From Odontesthes bonariensis (taxonomy: Eukaryota > Chordata > Actinopteri > Atheriniformes > Atherinopsidae): a stretch of 64,000 nt of DNA. Each line of letters starts with the position of its first letter. Position 1 is the first letter of the stretch. Under the pieces are notes generated by a model. The model did not search any database. It was not told where the DNA came from and saw nothing but the letters and a program-made list of their open reading frames with translations. Positions 50,522 through 60,934 of the stretch are shown here, in pieces. The position numbers and the translations under genes were made by a program. Location: contig NC_134515.1 in assembly GCF_027942865.1 (NCBI RefSeq), positions 23,954,227 through 24,018,226 on the forward strand, in the 5' to 3' direction.

Positions 50522-52399
50522 CGGGGGTTCAGGAAAGATCTGTTGCAGATCAGGGTCCGAGTTAATAATGGCCCAATTATTCCTGATGATCCGTGTAACC
50601 TGTTTGGCCTCTGAGCTGTATTGTGTAACAAAAAAGGGTCGAGATAGTTTATTTCTATTAAGGCTCTTTTTAATCAGAGTGTCTGAGCGCTTCAGAGCCT
50701 GCGCTCTTAACCGGGCTTGCGCCACCGTATCAGGCTTGTAGGCTCTCTTCCTAAAGCGGTCAGTCATGTCATTGGCCTGTCTTTCAAACTCCGCCTCATC
50801 ATTGCAGATGCGGCGTAAACGCTGGAACTGACCAAAAGGGATGTTATCAATAAGGTGCTGTGGGTGAAAGGAATCGGCTCTAAGAATGGTGTTGCGAGAT
50901 GTCTTTTTCCTAAAGATGGTGGTGTGCAGATTACCTTCTTGGTCAATAGAAATTGTGAGGTCTAAAAAATCAATTTTGTTTTGCGAGTACTCAAGGGACA
51001 GTTTAATATTAGGATTAATAGAATTAAGATATTGGTGAAATCCCTTAACTTGAGTCTCGGTGCCATTAAACACAAATAAAAGGTCATCAATAAAGCGACC
51101 ATACCATGTTAAGCAATGATAGAAAGGATTGGTAGAGTTAAAGACATGAAGTTTTTCCCACAGTCCCAAATATAAACACGCGTAGTTGGGTGAAAAGCAA
51201 CAACCCATGGGAACACCTATTTTTTGTTTGTATAGCTCATCAGTAAACACAAAAACATAATTGTAAATAATAAACTCAGTAAGGTCCACAATAAAGTCTG
51301 AAGGTGGTCTAATGTCCTTTCTTTCAGCCAAAAAATGTTTAAATGCATGTAAACCCTCTTCATGGTCGATATTAGTATAAAGGGACTCAACATCCATAGT
51401 GATGAGATATTGAGACCTCACATTCCCAAGCCTAGATAGGATGTACAACACATCCACAGTGTCCTCAATAAATGACGGTAAAGTCCTAACAAAAGGTTTA
51501 ATCATAAAGTCCACAAACTTAGATGCCAGTACAGTAAGGGTACCATAGCCCGAAATAATAGGTCGCCCCGGAGGGTTGTCAAAAGGAGGCTTATGCACCT
51601 TGGGAAGTAAATAAAATGTAGCTAAAGAAGGGAATTCAATAGTCATATATTTACGTTCGTTTTGAGTTATCCATCCTTCGTTCTCAGCATGGGACAACAT
51701 ATTATGAAAGGTCACAGTCAATGTAGGCAAGGGATTAGTATGTAGTCTTTCATAATGTCTTGTTTGCAATTGGCGTGTTGCCTCAACAATATACATCTCT
51801 TTAGATAAAACTACCACCGCACCACCCTTGTCAGCAGGGCGTATGATGATATCGTCCATGTTAGAGAGCTCTGTGAGAGCGTTGCGTTCATTCGAAGTCA
51901 AATTAAGTTTTTGGTTAGGTCTTGACTGTGTACCAAATACATGTTGTATCTCATAATCCACTTTTCTACAAAATGCAACGAGAGAGGGATTCGACACCAC
52001 TGGAGTAAAGTAGGATTTGGGTTTGAACAAAGTGTCAGTCCTAGGAGTGTTAGAAGGAGTAGAATAATCAGGTGTGCTGCTAATGTCACCATTTATAGTA
52101 GCAGGGAGACATGTATGTCCAGATTTGTGATAGAATACTTTAAGGTGTAAATTACGATAAAAGCGGAATAAATCCACTTTCGTGTTGAACAAGTTGGAGT
52201 TATAGGTGGGTGCAAACGACAAACCTTTGGACAATACAGTCAGTTGGTCATTGGAAAGGGGTACACCTGAGAGGTTGATCACAGAGGAAATCTCTTCCTC
52301 GGCTGCTGTCTCAGTGTTGGTGGCCGAGTGCGCTCCTCTCCCCCTACGGCCCCGGCGCGTTTTCTTTGATCCTTCCGATTGGTCTGAAGTCGCGGCCAC
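49979..52399 (-). CDS. Penelope-like reverse transcriptase with GIY-YIG endonuclease
   Basis: An intact 806-residue frame. RT motifs appear in order: IIIRPADKGGAVVVLS, LLPKVHKPPFDNPPGRPIIS, MDVESLYTNI (near residue 334), IGVPMGCCFSPNYACLYLG, and the catalytic FIDD (near 436), followed by KIDFLDLTI. A cysteine-rich linker CYNCPHCAH precedes the endonuclease GVFYVGRTKRRLRDRLAEHK (from about 709), with the probable metal-binding Glu in LNQRETFW. The RT copies the element's RNA and the nuclease nicks the target DNA. The start at 52399 is the first ATG in this frame, but a preceding arginine-rich ORF in another frame overlaps it and may be its true N-terminus. No stop or missing catalytic residue is visible. 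Confidence 0.9.
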   Translation of the reverse strand: MAATSDQSEGSKKTRRGRRGRGAHSATNTETAAEEEISSVINLSGVPLSNDQLTVLSKGLSFAPTYNSNLFNTKVDLFRFYRNLHLKVFYHKSGHTCLPATINGDISSTPDYSTPSNTPRTDTLFKPKSYFTPVVSNPSLVAFCRKVDYEIQHVFGTQSRPNQKLNLTSNERNALTELSNMDDIIIRPADKGGAVVVLSKEMYIVEATRQLQTRHYERLHTNPLPTLTVTFHNMLSHAENEGWITQNERKYMTIEFPSLATFYLLPKVHKPPFDNPPGRPIISGYGTLTVLASKFVDFMIKPFVRTLPSFIEDTVDVLYILSRLGNVRSQYLITMDVESLYTNIDHEEGLHAFKHFLAERKDIRPPSDFIVDLTEFIIYNYVFVFTDELYKQKIGVPMGCCFSPNYACLYLGLWEKLHVFNSTNPFYHCLTWYGRFIDDLLFVFNGTETQVKGFHQYLNSINPNIKLSLEYSQNKIDFLDLTISIDQEGNLHTTIFRKKTSRNTILRADSFHPQHLIDNIPFGQFQRLRRICNDEAEFERQANDMTDRFRKRAYKPDTVAQARLRAQALKRSDTLIKKSLNRNKLSRPFFVTQYSSEAKQVTRIIRNNWAIINSDPDLQQIFPEPPLVSYKIAPTLRDRLVHTHLPPVKKESWLKRPLGVYRCYNCPHCAHLIPSKAFTDFKTNKEYRIKDFINCNTTFVIYRLSCPCPGVFYVGRTKRRLRDRLAEHKYAIRTVNADYQMAQHFLQVHNKNDSLLKIEALEHIRPLDRGGDRIRRLNQRETFWIHQLDALRYPGLNEDIEFKCFL

Positions 52400-52611
52400 T
52401 CCTCCTCCAAAAAATGGTCGGATTCAGAGCCCAAGGAGCGGCCCTCATCGTCACTAGAAGTTAAGTTGAAGGATACCTTAGGTTGGCGGGGGCGTGGTTG
52501 ACGCTCCGAATGATGATGCGTCTGTCGGTGGAATCTGGATGTACGCTGTTGGTTCCAACGATACACCTGACCCCTGTCGTAGTCCTCTCTGTCGCGCTTA
52601 AACTTCCGCAT
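52279..52611 (-). CDS. Overlapping basic 5' ORF of the Penelope element
   Basis: A 110-codon frame starting MRKFKRDREDYDRGQVYRWN, rich in Arg, His and Gln. It overlaps the start of the RT frame by about 120 bp. A run of six T (minus strand) near 52412-52420, at the text for SDHFLEEEW, is where a one-base slip would join it to the RT frame. It is either a separate small protein or, more likely, the natural N-terminus separated by an indel or a programmed frameshift. The tandem copy shows the same arrangement. Confidence 0.5.
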   Translation of the reverse strand: MRKFKRDREDYDRGQVYRWNQQRTSRFHRQTHHHSERQPRPRQPKVSFNLTSSDDEGRSLGSESDHFLEEEWPRLQTNRKDQRKRAGAVGGEERTRPPTLRQQPRKRFPL

Positions 52612-52636
52612 TTTTAGACTTCCCTTAAACTTCCCT

Positions 52637-53588
52637 TTAGTCTCTTACAAAAGAGCTCCGACACTTCGCGACAGACTCGTACACACCCATCTTCCTCCTG
52701 TTAAAAAGGAGAGTTGGCTCAAGAGACCATTGGGAGTCTACCGTTGTTATAATTGCCCTCATTGTGCTCATCTTATTCCTTCAAAAGCATTTACTGATTT
52801 TAAAACCAATAAGGAATATAGAATAAAAGATTTTATAAATTGTAACACCACGTTTGTTATTTATCGTCTGTCCTGTCCGTGCCCAGGTGTGTTCTATGTA
52901 GGACGCACCAAAAGACGCCTACGTGATCGACTTGCTGAGCATAAATATGCGATACGCACTGTTAATGCTGACTACCAGATGGCCCAACATTTCCTACAAG
53001 TGCACAATAAGAACGACTCCTTGCTAAAAATTGAGGCTTTGGAGCACATCAGGCCCTTAGATAGAGGCGGCGACCGGATCCGCAGGCTCAACCAACGTGA
53101 GACGTTTTGGATCCACCAGTTAGATGCGCTTAGGTATCCAGGCCTTAATGAAGATATCGAGTTTAAATGTTTTTTATGATATTTTGTCTGTTGGTTTTTT
53201 CTGATGTTATTATCTGCCCATTTGCTTTTTTGTATATCTAAAGAGTTTATTGTTTTTGTCATGCTGGTACTTTAACAACAATTATTGTATTGTGATCTAT
53301 GCCTTTTCCCCCCCTCCCCCTCCCCCTCCCTCCCTCCTCTATGACAGGTGCGCCTTACTCTTCCAATTGTTATTGGTGGCACACTAATTATACACCTGAT
53401 CCAGGTGTGGGGTTTAATTGTCTTTACCGTTGTTCATTCTGTGACTTTTGCTTTGCCCTGATGAAGACCACGGTGGTGGTTGAAACATGTTGGTATTTTA
53501 TTATGATTAGCCAAAGTCATTAAAGGCTTTTTATTTATACCTTCTTCCTTTTCTACTTTTGAGTGCCTGGGACTTATTTCTTTTCTTC
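52637..53588 (+). pseudogene. 5'-truncated inverted Penelope copy (right arm)
   Basis: It opens in frame within the linker (SYKRAPTLRDRLVHTH) and encodes the complete cysteine-rich linker and GIY-YIG endonuclease to the stop at 53179, but no reverse transcriptase. The 3' untranslated part includes a C-rich tract at 53309-53338 and a hammerhead motif. It corresponds to the left arm almost base for base. Without its own promoter or RT it is unlikely to act alone, though an endonuclease-only product starting at 52730 could be translated. Confidence 0.85.
53443..53518 (+). ncRNA. Hammerhead ribozyme motif, right arm
   Basis: The core CTGATGA (53458-53464) is followed by stem II (ACCAC and GTGGT around a GGTG loop) and the conserved GAAA (53482-53485). 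Next comes ACATGT, a self-complementary six-base stem III too short to fold alone but able to pair between two molecules. The predicted cleavage point follows GTT at 53491. Outer stem I pairs GACTTT (53443-53448) with AAAGTC (53513-53518), and an inner part pairs GCC with GGT. Hammerheads are known in Penelope-like elements. Activity is inferred. Confidence 0.7.
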
Positions 53589-53596
53589 TATTTCTT

Positions 53597-56500
53597 TTGT
53601 TAGCCACTGAAGCTAAGGAACAGAAAGCAGTGAAAGATGTTGCTGGTGCTGACAAGAAAGTTAAAGAGAAGAAGCCAAACATGATCATGGCTTTCATGAA
53701 ACCTTGTATCTTCTGTCAGGGAGATCATACAATGGAACAGTGCAAGAAACTTCAAAAAAAGTTGCACAAAGAAAAATTGGAATTCCTTAAAAGCAAGGGA
53801 CTCTGCTTCAGCTGTCTTATAGGAGGACACATGAGCAGTACCTGTGAAGAAAAGAAGAGCTGTGAGGTGTGTTCAGCTAAACACCATACGCTGTTACACA
53901 TAAAGCAGAAACCTAAAGACATACCAAAGGAGGAGTCTTCACAAGAAGAACAAACTGTGGTCAGTGGATTCGTGGATGCAGGGCAAACTTGCTCTCAGAC
54001 TGGGGCCGGGGGTACAGGAACTGTCCTCGCCATCGTTCCAGTGAGAGTGAAGGCAAAGAAAGGAAAAAAGGTGCTGACTTGCTATGCGTTCTTGGATCCA
54101 GGGAGCAACGCCTCCTTTTGCACTAACAAGCTAGCCAACAACCTTAACCTGCAAGGAACAAATGTTAACATCCTACTTACCACCATGGGAGACCAAAAAG
54201 CAGTCTCATGCAAAGTTCTGCCAGACCTTGAAGTCAGCAGCCTGGAAAGTGATGACTTTGTCGAGCTCACTGGTGTGTTTACGCAAAAGGCCATACCTGC
54301 TAGTCAGGAGAATATTCCAACTCAAGAAGACGTGGATAGGTGGCCACACTTACGAGGCGTACGAATTCCATCGATCAAGGCGGATATCGATCTTCTGATT
54401 GGGACGGATGTTGCAAAGGCTTTGGAGCCCGAAGAGGTCATCCGCAGCGTGAAAGATGGGCCGTATGCAGTTCGTACAGTCTTGGGATGGACAGTGAACG
54501 GACCGCTGCGTGGAAACATCAGAAGCTGGTCAAACCATGGATACCCACAGATCCAAATGAATCGGATATCGGTGGCTCGACTTGAAGAATTGTGGATGCA
54601 ACAATTCAAGTATGATTTTCCCGAGAATGCTCTAGGAGAGCAGCGTGAGATGTCGAAGGAAGATCAACTGTTTATGGACAGAGTTACCACATCCACTAAG
54701 CTGGTCAACGGTCACTACTCAATTGGTTTGCCGTTGAAGAACAAACATGTGAAAATGCCTTACAACAGAGCAATGACAGAGCAACGAGCGATCAACATGA
54801 GAAAGAAGCTTCAGAAAAACCAGACATTACGAGATGAATATGTCAGCTTCATGAACCAGGTGATCAGCAATGGATACGCTGTTAAAGTCCCAGACGAAGA
54901 ACTAAACAGGAGTGATGGAAAGGTGTGGTTTATTCCGCATCACGCCGTCTACCACCCCAAGAAGCACAAACTTCGAGTGGTATTCGACTGCGGCGCTTCG
55001 TATCAGAGAACCACACTCAATGAACAACTACTGCAAGGCCCTGACATGACCAGCAGTCTGGTTGGTGTCTTAACTCGATTTCGTCAGGAGCCAGTCGCAG
55101 TCATGGCAGATGTGGAGTCCATGTTCCACCAGGTCAAGGTCCCACCTGAAGATGTAGACCTTCTCAGGTTTTTATGGTGGCCTGACGGGGACATTTCAAA
55201 GGAGCTGCAGGAGTACAGAATGGAGGTACATTTGTTCGGAGCCACCTCTTCACCCAGCTGCGCAAGCTATGCGCTGAGAAGGTGTGCCAAGGACAACAGG
55301 AATACTTTTGATGCAACAGCTGTGGAGACAGTGTTGAACAATTTTTACGTTGACGATTGTCTAAAATCAGTCAACACAGAAAAGGAAGCGATCAAGCTAC
55401 TCCGTGACTTGACGGCCATCTGTCAAACAGGAGGTTTTAGACTCACAAAGTGGACGACCAACAGTCGTAACGTGCTGTTAACCATTCCGCTTGAAGACCG
55501 AGCGACGGAAGTGAAAGATCTTGATCTCGACCAGGACACACTCGCCATCAAGAGAGCTTTGGGAGTACACTGGTGCATCCGGTCAGATCAATTCAAGTTT
55601 CAAGTGAACATTGAGCAGAAGCCTCTCACCAGAAGAGGTATCCTGTCAACAATGAGCTCAGTCTATGATCCACTCGGAATGTTGTCACCAGTCATACTAC
55701 CTGCAAGAAACATTCTGCAAGAATTGTGTAGACTAAGAACAGGCTGGGATGACACTGTGCCAGAACACCTCGCACAACAATGGACCAAGTGGACTGAAGA
55801 AATCCAACAGTTCACTGACTTTGGAGTAACTCGATGCTTCAAGCCACCTGAATTTGGCAAAACTGTGCAAGCTGAATTGCATCACTTTTGTGATGCATCT
55901 GAAACAGGCTATGGTACTGTCACGTACTTAGTTCAGAAGAATAGCAGTAACCAAGTACACTGTTCATTCGTCTTAGGGAAGGCGAGGGTCGCCCCTCTGA
56001 AACCAACTACCATCCCACGGTTGGAGCTGACGGCGGCTGCCTTGGCTGTGAAGGTGGATGTCATGCTGAAGAAGGAGCTTCAGTTGCCATTGGCAGACTC
56101 CAAGTTTTGGACGGACAGTACTGCCGTACTCAAGTACATAGCCAATGAGAACATCAGATTTAAGACATTTGTGGCAATCAGGATTGCCATAATTCTGCAA
56201 GCATCAAACGTGCATCAATGGAGCTACGTCAACACTCAGTTGAATCCTGCCGATTGCGCCTCAAGGGGTCTAAGAGTGAATGCCTTCATGAAGAACGAGG
56301 TCTGGATTGCTGGTCCCAGCTTCCTTTGTCAACCAGAAAGGGAGTGGCCAGTCAAACCCGATCAGCAAGATGAGCTCAGGGCTGAGGATCCTGAGGTGAA
56401 GAAAGGCATACTGGTTAATGCTACCACAGTAGAAAGCATTGATGCAATGCAGCAACTAATTCAATACTTCTCTTCATGGATACGGCTCAAGAAGGCTGTG

Positions 56501-57937
56501 GCACGGTTTACGCGACTCAAGGAAATTCTGATGAACCCGTCTAGGAAGAGAAAAGAGTTGAAAAGATTGTTCAGTGATGAACAACAGTTGAACAAGGAAA
56601 TGTTGAACTACAAAAAGAGTCTCAAACATACTTACCTGACTGTGGAGGACCTGCAAAAAGCGGAGATCGGAATCATTGGTCATTGCCAAAACAACAGCTT
56701 CCAAGAGGAGATATCTGCTCTTCGGAGAAAGGACTCCGTCAAGAAGAGTAGCCGAATCTTCAGACTCAATCCACAACTTGAAGAGGGAATCCTTCGCGTT
56801 GGAGGGAGGCTCAGCCGAGCATCCATGCCAGCCGAAGCCAAGAATCCAATGATCATCCCTAAGAATCATCACGTGGTGGACTTGATTCTCCAGGATGCAC
56901 ATGAGTGCCTAGGGCACAGTGGACGTAATCATGTCTTATCTCACGTACGCCAAAGGTATTGGATCATAGATGCCCCCTCGTCAATCAGAAAAATGCTGTC
57001 TCGGTGTACTACCTGTCGAAGACAACATGGGGCATCAGGTACACAAATGATGGCAGACTTACCAAGAAACCGAGTTCTACCAAATGAACCACCCTTTACC
57101 AGAACTGGTGTGGATCTATTCGGGCCATTCATCGTCAAGCGGGGAAGAGTGTCTGTGAAAAGATATGGGGTGATATTCACCTGCCTTGCATGTCGTGCGG
57201 TCCACATAGAAATGGCAACATCATTGGAGACCGACTCCTTTATTCAAGCTCTACGTCGCTTCATTGCAAGAAGGGGTCAGGTGAAGGAAATGAGATCCGA
57301 CAACGGAACCAACTTCGTCGGAGCCAACCATGAGCTAAAAAAGGCAATAAAGGAGTGGAATGCTACACAGATTGAGAACAGCCTGCTTCAACGTGACATC
57401 AAGTGGTTGTTCAATCCACCATCCGGATCCCACCACGGAGGAGTGTGGGAAAGAATAATCCGTTCCATCAGGAAGATCATGAATGCTACGTTGAGAGAAC
57501 AAAGCCTGGACGAGGAAGGTCTTCAAACGTTCTTCTGCGAATGTGAAGCCATCTTGAATAGTAGGCCTATCACTACGCCTTCTAATGACATGAATGATTT
57601 GGAAGCTCTTACCCCACAACACCTACTTTTGCTCAAGACTAACCGCAACCTACCACCGGGTGTCTTCGATGAGGATGATACTTACGCACGAAAGAGATGG
57701 AGGCAGGTCCAGTACATGAGTGATCTGTTCTGGAAACGCTGGACCAGAGAATATCTGCCTCAACTCCAGAAAAGACAGAAATGGAATCATCCATCGCTTA
57801 ACTTCAGCCAGGGAGACGTAGTCTTGATCGTCGATGAATCAGCCCCCCGAGGATCATGTGATGGGAAGAATAGTGAAGATCGTGGTGGACGAGCATGGAG
57901 TCGTCCGCAAGGTTCGAGTCAAGACGAAGACGAATGA
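53597..57937 (+). pseudogene. BEL/Pao pol: knuckles, protease, RT, RNase H, integrase
   Basis: The 1446-codon frame belongs to the element from 53599 on; its ATG comes from the insertion junction. Gag zinc knuckles (CIFCQGDHTMEQC and CFSCLIGGHMSSTC) lie near residues 37-85. The protease motif FLDPGSNASF is near 167, RT with FYVDD near 582, and RNase H starts at FCDASETGYG near 763. The integrase HHCC zinc site follows, then the core with D in GVDLFG (about 1172), D in RSDNGTNF (about 1234) and E in GVWERII (about 1285). These order and motifs mark BEL/Pao. Near 57850-57865 the frame shifts: the usual C-terminal text continues in the +1 frame to a stop at 57985, so the annotated end differs from the family. 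The break affects only the tail. Separation from gag by the insertion is the main defect. Confidence 0.88.
53599..53612 (+). repeat. Target-site duplication, right copy
   Basis: Exact copy of 49477-49490. Confidence 0.9.
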
Positions 57938-58058
57938 ACTTGAGCGGCCGATCACCAAACTCTGCCTGCTTCAAGAAGCAGAATGAAAAGGACTGTTAAG
58001 TATTTTACTTCTATTTTTGTAATTGTTTCTAGGATAGAAAGCAATTAGGGGCCGGGTA

Positions 58059-58606
58059 TGTAGCGGCCAAAGAAGACTTCATGTTTATATGAATAGGAAT
58101 TAATGCTTAAAAAGATAGATCATATATTTTGGATTTATAATTTAATAGATATGTTTATTTCATGGTAGAAATGATGACTATTACATAGAAAGGTTAAAAG
58201 AATTATAATTTATGTTCTTAGTATATTTGTTACCTATAGATTAAAAAGGTGTACTGTCGCTTTAAGGACTGACCGAACCGGCCACCTGAGAAAATGCTTT
58301 TGCGCTTCTCCCATCAGATCGCCAGGAACTATTGAAGCAAACAGTTTTCTTACCTGCAGCTCTGCGCCTCCGGCAGATATTAGAAGCCTTGATTTCAGCA
58401 GTTTATATTTAAGTTAATTCATTTAGATTTTTGTAAGTGTCAAGAGGAGGAGTAAAACTTCAACTTCTCATTCAAAAGTTGTGGAGTGGATTTATTTCAA
58501 CTACATGGATATTCACAGCTGTGGAAACAGGAGCAATTGGGCTGGAGAGGAGTTTCAGTGTAAGAAGTAGCAATTTCCTAGTGATCAATAAAAACAAGCC
58601 TCTACA
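58059..58606 (+). repeat. BEL/Pao LTR, shared between units 1 and 2
   Basis: Same sequence as 47103-47650 as far as read, offset 10,956 bp. It is preceded by a purine-rich tract ending GGGCCGGGTA, the likely plus-strand primer site. Confidence 0.85.
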
Positions 58607-58729
58607 TTAGTAAGAAAACTTGCTTGACATTGGATTACAAACGCTGGAGAGGTTTGCTGAAACTGGAAAGAAGATACTTGAGGGATTTACCGAGGAACTT
58701 CAGAAACAGCATGATCATGGGCTGCATTC

Positions 58730-60583
58730 GTGACTGGTGAGTGGACAAGTGGCTCGTGGCTGCTACGTGACTGTCGCAAGTGGAATCGGGAAAAAAACCG
58801 GACTGACATTCAAAGAGCAATCATGACGGATGATGAAGGAAAGACGGTAAGCCCTCCGGGGGAAAAACGTTTGGTTAAACCAACACAAGTGTCATTGGAA
58901 AATAATCTGCAGACGAGAATCAGATCCAGAAGAGCTAAGCTAGGCAAATTGACTGAGAAAAGAAACGAATTGCTTGCTTTAATGGATGATGATGCAAACG
59001 TGGAAATTGTAACACAGGAATTGCTAAATAAGTATGAAGAGCTCATTGGAGGATTCATTAAGATAAATGCTGATGTTAAAGACCTGTACATTCAGCTTGG
59101 ATGTGTAGAGAACATGAAGGCAGATCAAAGTGATTGGTTTCAGCCAAGATACGATGACCACGGTAAATTTGTGCAAGAAGTAAACTCGTGGATACAGGAT
59201 GTAATGCTTCGCATTGAAGAGTCTAAAAAAGTGAACAGTGAGGTAAATCCTGAAGATAGCGCTTCAGCTACATCCAGACAGAGTAAAAAAGCTAAGTCTG
59301 TCTCATCTGCCTCCGTAGTGTCAGCAGCTCGCGCTGAACGCTTAAAAGTTGAATTGGAGCAAGCTACTTTGTTAAGCAAGACAGCTAAATTGAAACAAAA
59401 AAGAGCTTTGGAGGAAAAAGAGCTACAGCTCAAAGCTGAAAAGGAACAATTGGAGTTACAAGCAGAGCTTGATGAATCAGATGCAAAGTTAGCCGTGTTA
59501 AGAAGATATGAAGAAAGCTCAATTGTGTCACGAGGCTCTAAAGGCAATAGAGCGGATTCACTGATGGCTACTCAGAGACAACATGTCAGCCACAATAGGA
59601 GCAATGGGGCTAGTAATGTATCTCAGCACAGCCATGGTGGTGGAATAGCTGTCAATGCATCCAGCATTGCAGCGCCTGCTGCACGACCAGCGTCTGTTTC
59701 ACGACAAGTGTATGTCACTTCAAAGGGCAATTCTGCAAACACAGATAACCTGGTTTCTGTTATGCAACGCCAAAACGAAATAACTGAGAGTTTAATAAAG
59801 CAACAAAGGTTATCAACATTGCCATCGCCAAACATTACAGTGTTTAAAGGAGATCCAATGGAATACCGTCTCTTCATGAGAGCTTTCGAGCATCGCATAG
59901 AGAGCAAGACTGAAAGCAGCAAAGATCGGCTTTACTATTTGGAACAGCACACAAGCGGTCAGCCTAATCACTTAGTGCGCAGCTGTTTTCACATGGACGC
60001 AGAACAGGGCTACTCTGAAGCCAAGAAATTACTAAAGGAGCGCTTTGGTGACAAATATAAGATCTCGATGGCATACCTTGACAAGGCTCTAAATTGGCCT
60101 ACTATCAAGTCAGAGGACGCTAAGGCACTTGAAGCATATGCTCTCTTTCTGATCAATTGTAACAACGCAATGTCGGACTTAGAGTATTTGGATGAGATGG
60201 AGAATGCCGCGAACATGCGCACAGTCATCTCCAAGCTCCCATACAGGCTGAGGGAGAGATTCAGAAGCATCGCCATTGACATACAGAAGAAAGACCGGCG
60301 AACAAAGTTTGAAGACGTGGTGTCATTCGTTACCAAACAGGCTGAAATGGCAGCGCACCCTGTATTTGGTGAAATTTCAGGTCAAACCAAGCGCCAACCT
60401 GAAAGGTCAGCTGGCAAGAAAAACATCACAACGTTAGCCACTGAAGAAAAGAGAGAAATCAACCCGGCGCTCAGGTGTATCACGAACAGTCCAAAGTGGT
60501 GCTCTTGGGGTAGGGAAATCCACGATAAGAAAAGAAATAAGTCCCAGGCACTCAAAAGTAGAAAAGGAAGAAGGTATAAATAA
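58730..60583 (+). pseudogene. BEL/Pao gag region, unit 2
   Basis: Identical in translation to the unit 1 gag frame (617 codons), including its read-through into the Penelope insertion after about residue 572. The 14-bp left target duplication is at 60433-60446. Confidence 0.85.
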
Positions 60584-60595
60584 AAAGCCTTTAAT

Positions 60596-60671
60596 GACTT
60601 TGGCTAATCATAATAAAATACCAACATGTTTCAACCACCACCGTGGTCTTCATCAGGGCAAAGCAAAAGTC
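60596..60671 (-). ncRNA. Hammerhead ribozyme motif, unit 2 left arm
   Basis: Same sequence as 49640-49715. Confidence 0.7.
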
Positions 60672-60934
60672 ACAGAATGAACAACGGTAAGGACAATTAA
60701 ACCCCACACCTGGATCAGGTGTATAATTAGTGTGCCACCAATAACAATTGGAAGAGTAAGGCGCACCTGTCATAGAGGAGGGAGGGAGGGGGAGGGGGAG
60801 GGGGGGAAAAGGCATAGATCACAATACAATAATTGTTGTTAAAGTACCAGCATGACAAAAACAATAAACTCTTTAGATATACAAAAAAGCAAATGGGCAG
60901 ATAATAACATCAGAAAAAACCAACAGACAAAATA

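Larger units (their letters stand above)
49491..53598 (-). mobile_element. Penelope-like element with inverted 5'-truncated partner
   Basis: The 4,108-bp insertion lies between 14-bp duplications. The main copy runs on the minus strand and encodes reverse transcriptase plus GIY-YIG endonuclease (52399-49979). Beyond its 5' end lies a second, 5'-truncated copy in the opposite direction (52637-53588). It starts in the linker before the endonuclease and runs to the 3' end. Together they create inverted arms 49571-50521 and 52637-53588. Such compound structures are known for Penelope elements. Left of the left arm are about 80 bp of unique sequence (49491-49570). Confidence 0.9.
47103..58606 (+). 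mobile_element. BEL/Pao LTR retrotransposon, unit 1 (LTR to LTR), with a Penelope insertion
   Basis: The order is LTR (47103-47650), gag, gag-knuckle/protease/RT/RNase H/integrase, purine-rich tract (AGGGGCCGGG near 58046) and LTR (58059-58606). No envelope gene is seen. The gag-pol frame is interrupted by a Penelope-like element at 49491-53598. The right LTR is at the same time the left LTR of a second identical unit, so the array is LTR-internal-LTR-internal. Unit length is 10,956 bp. Sequence left of the first LTR (about 47000-47102) is unrelated, giving the true left boundary. The right boundary and target duplication lie outside the window. Confidence 0.9.

Noticed and set aside
57938..58058. 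Envelope gene between pol and the right LTR
   Set aside because: Only about 120 bp separate pol from the LTR, and the +1 frame there is the pol tail.
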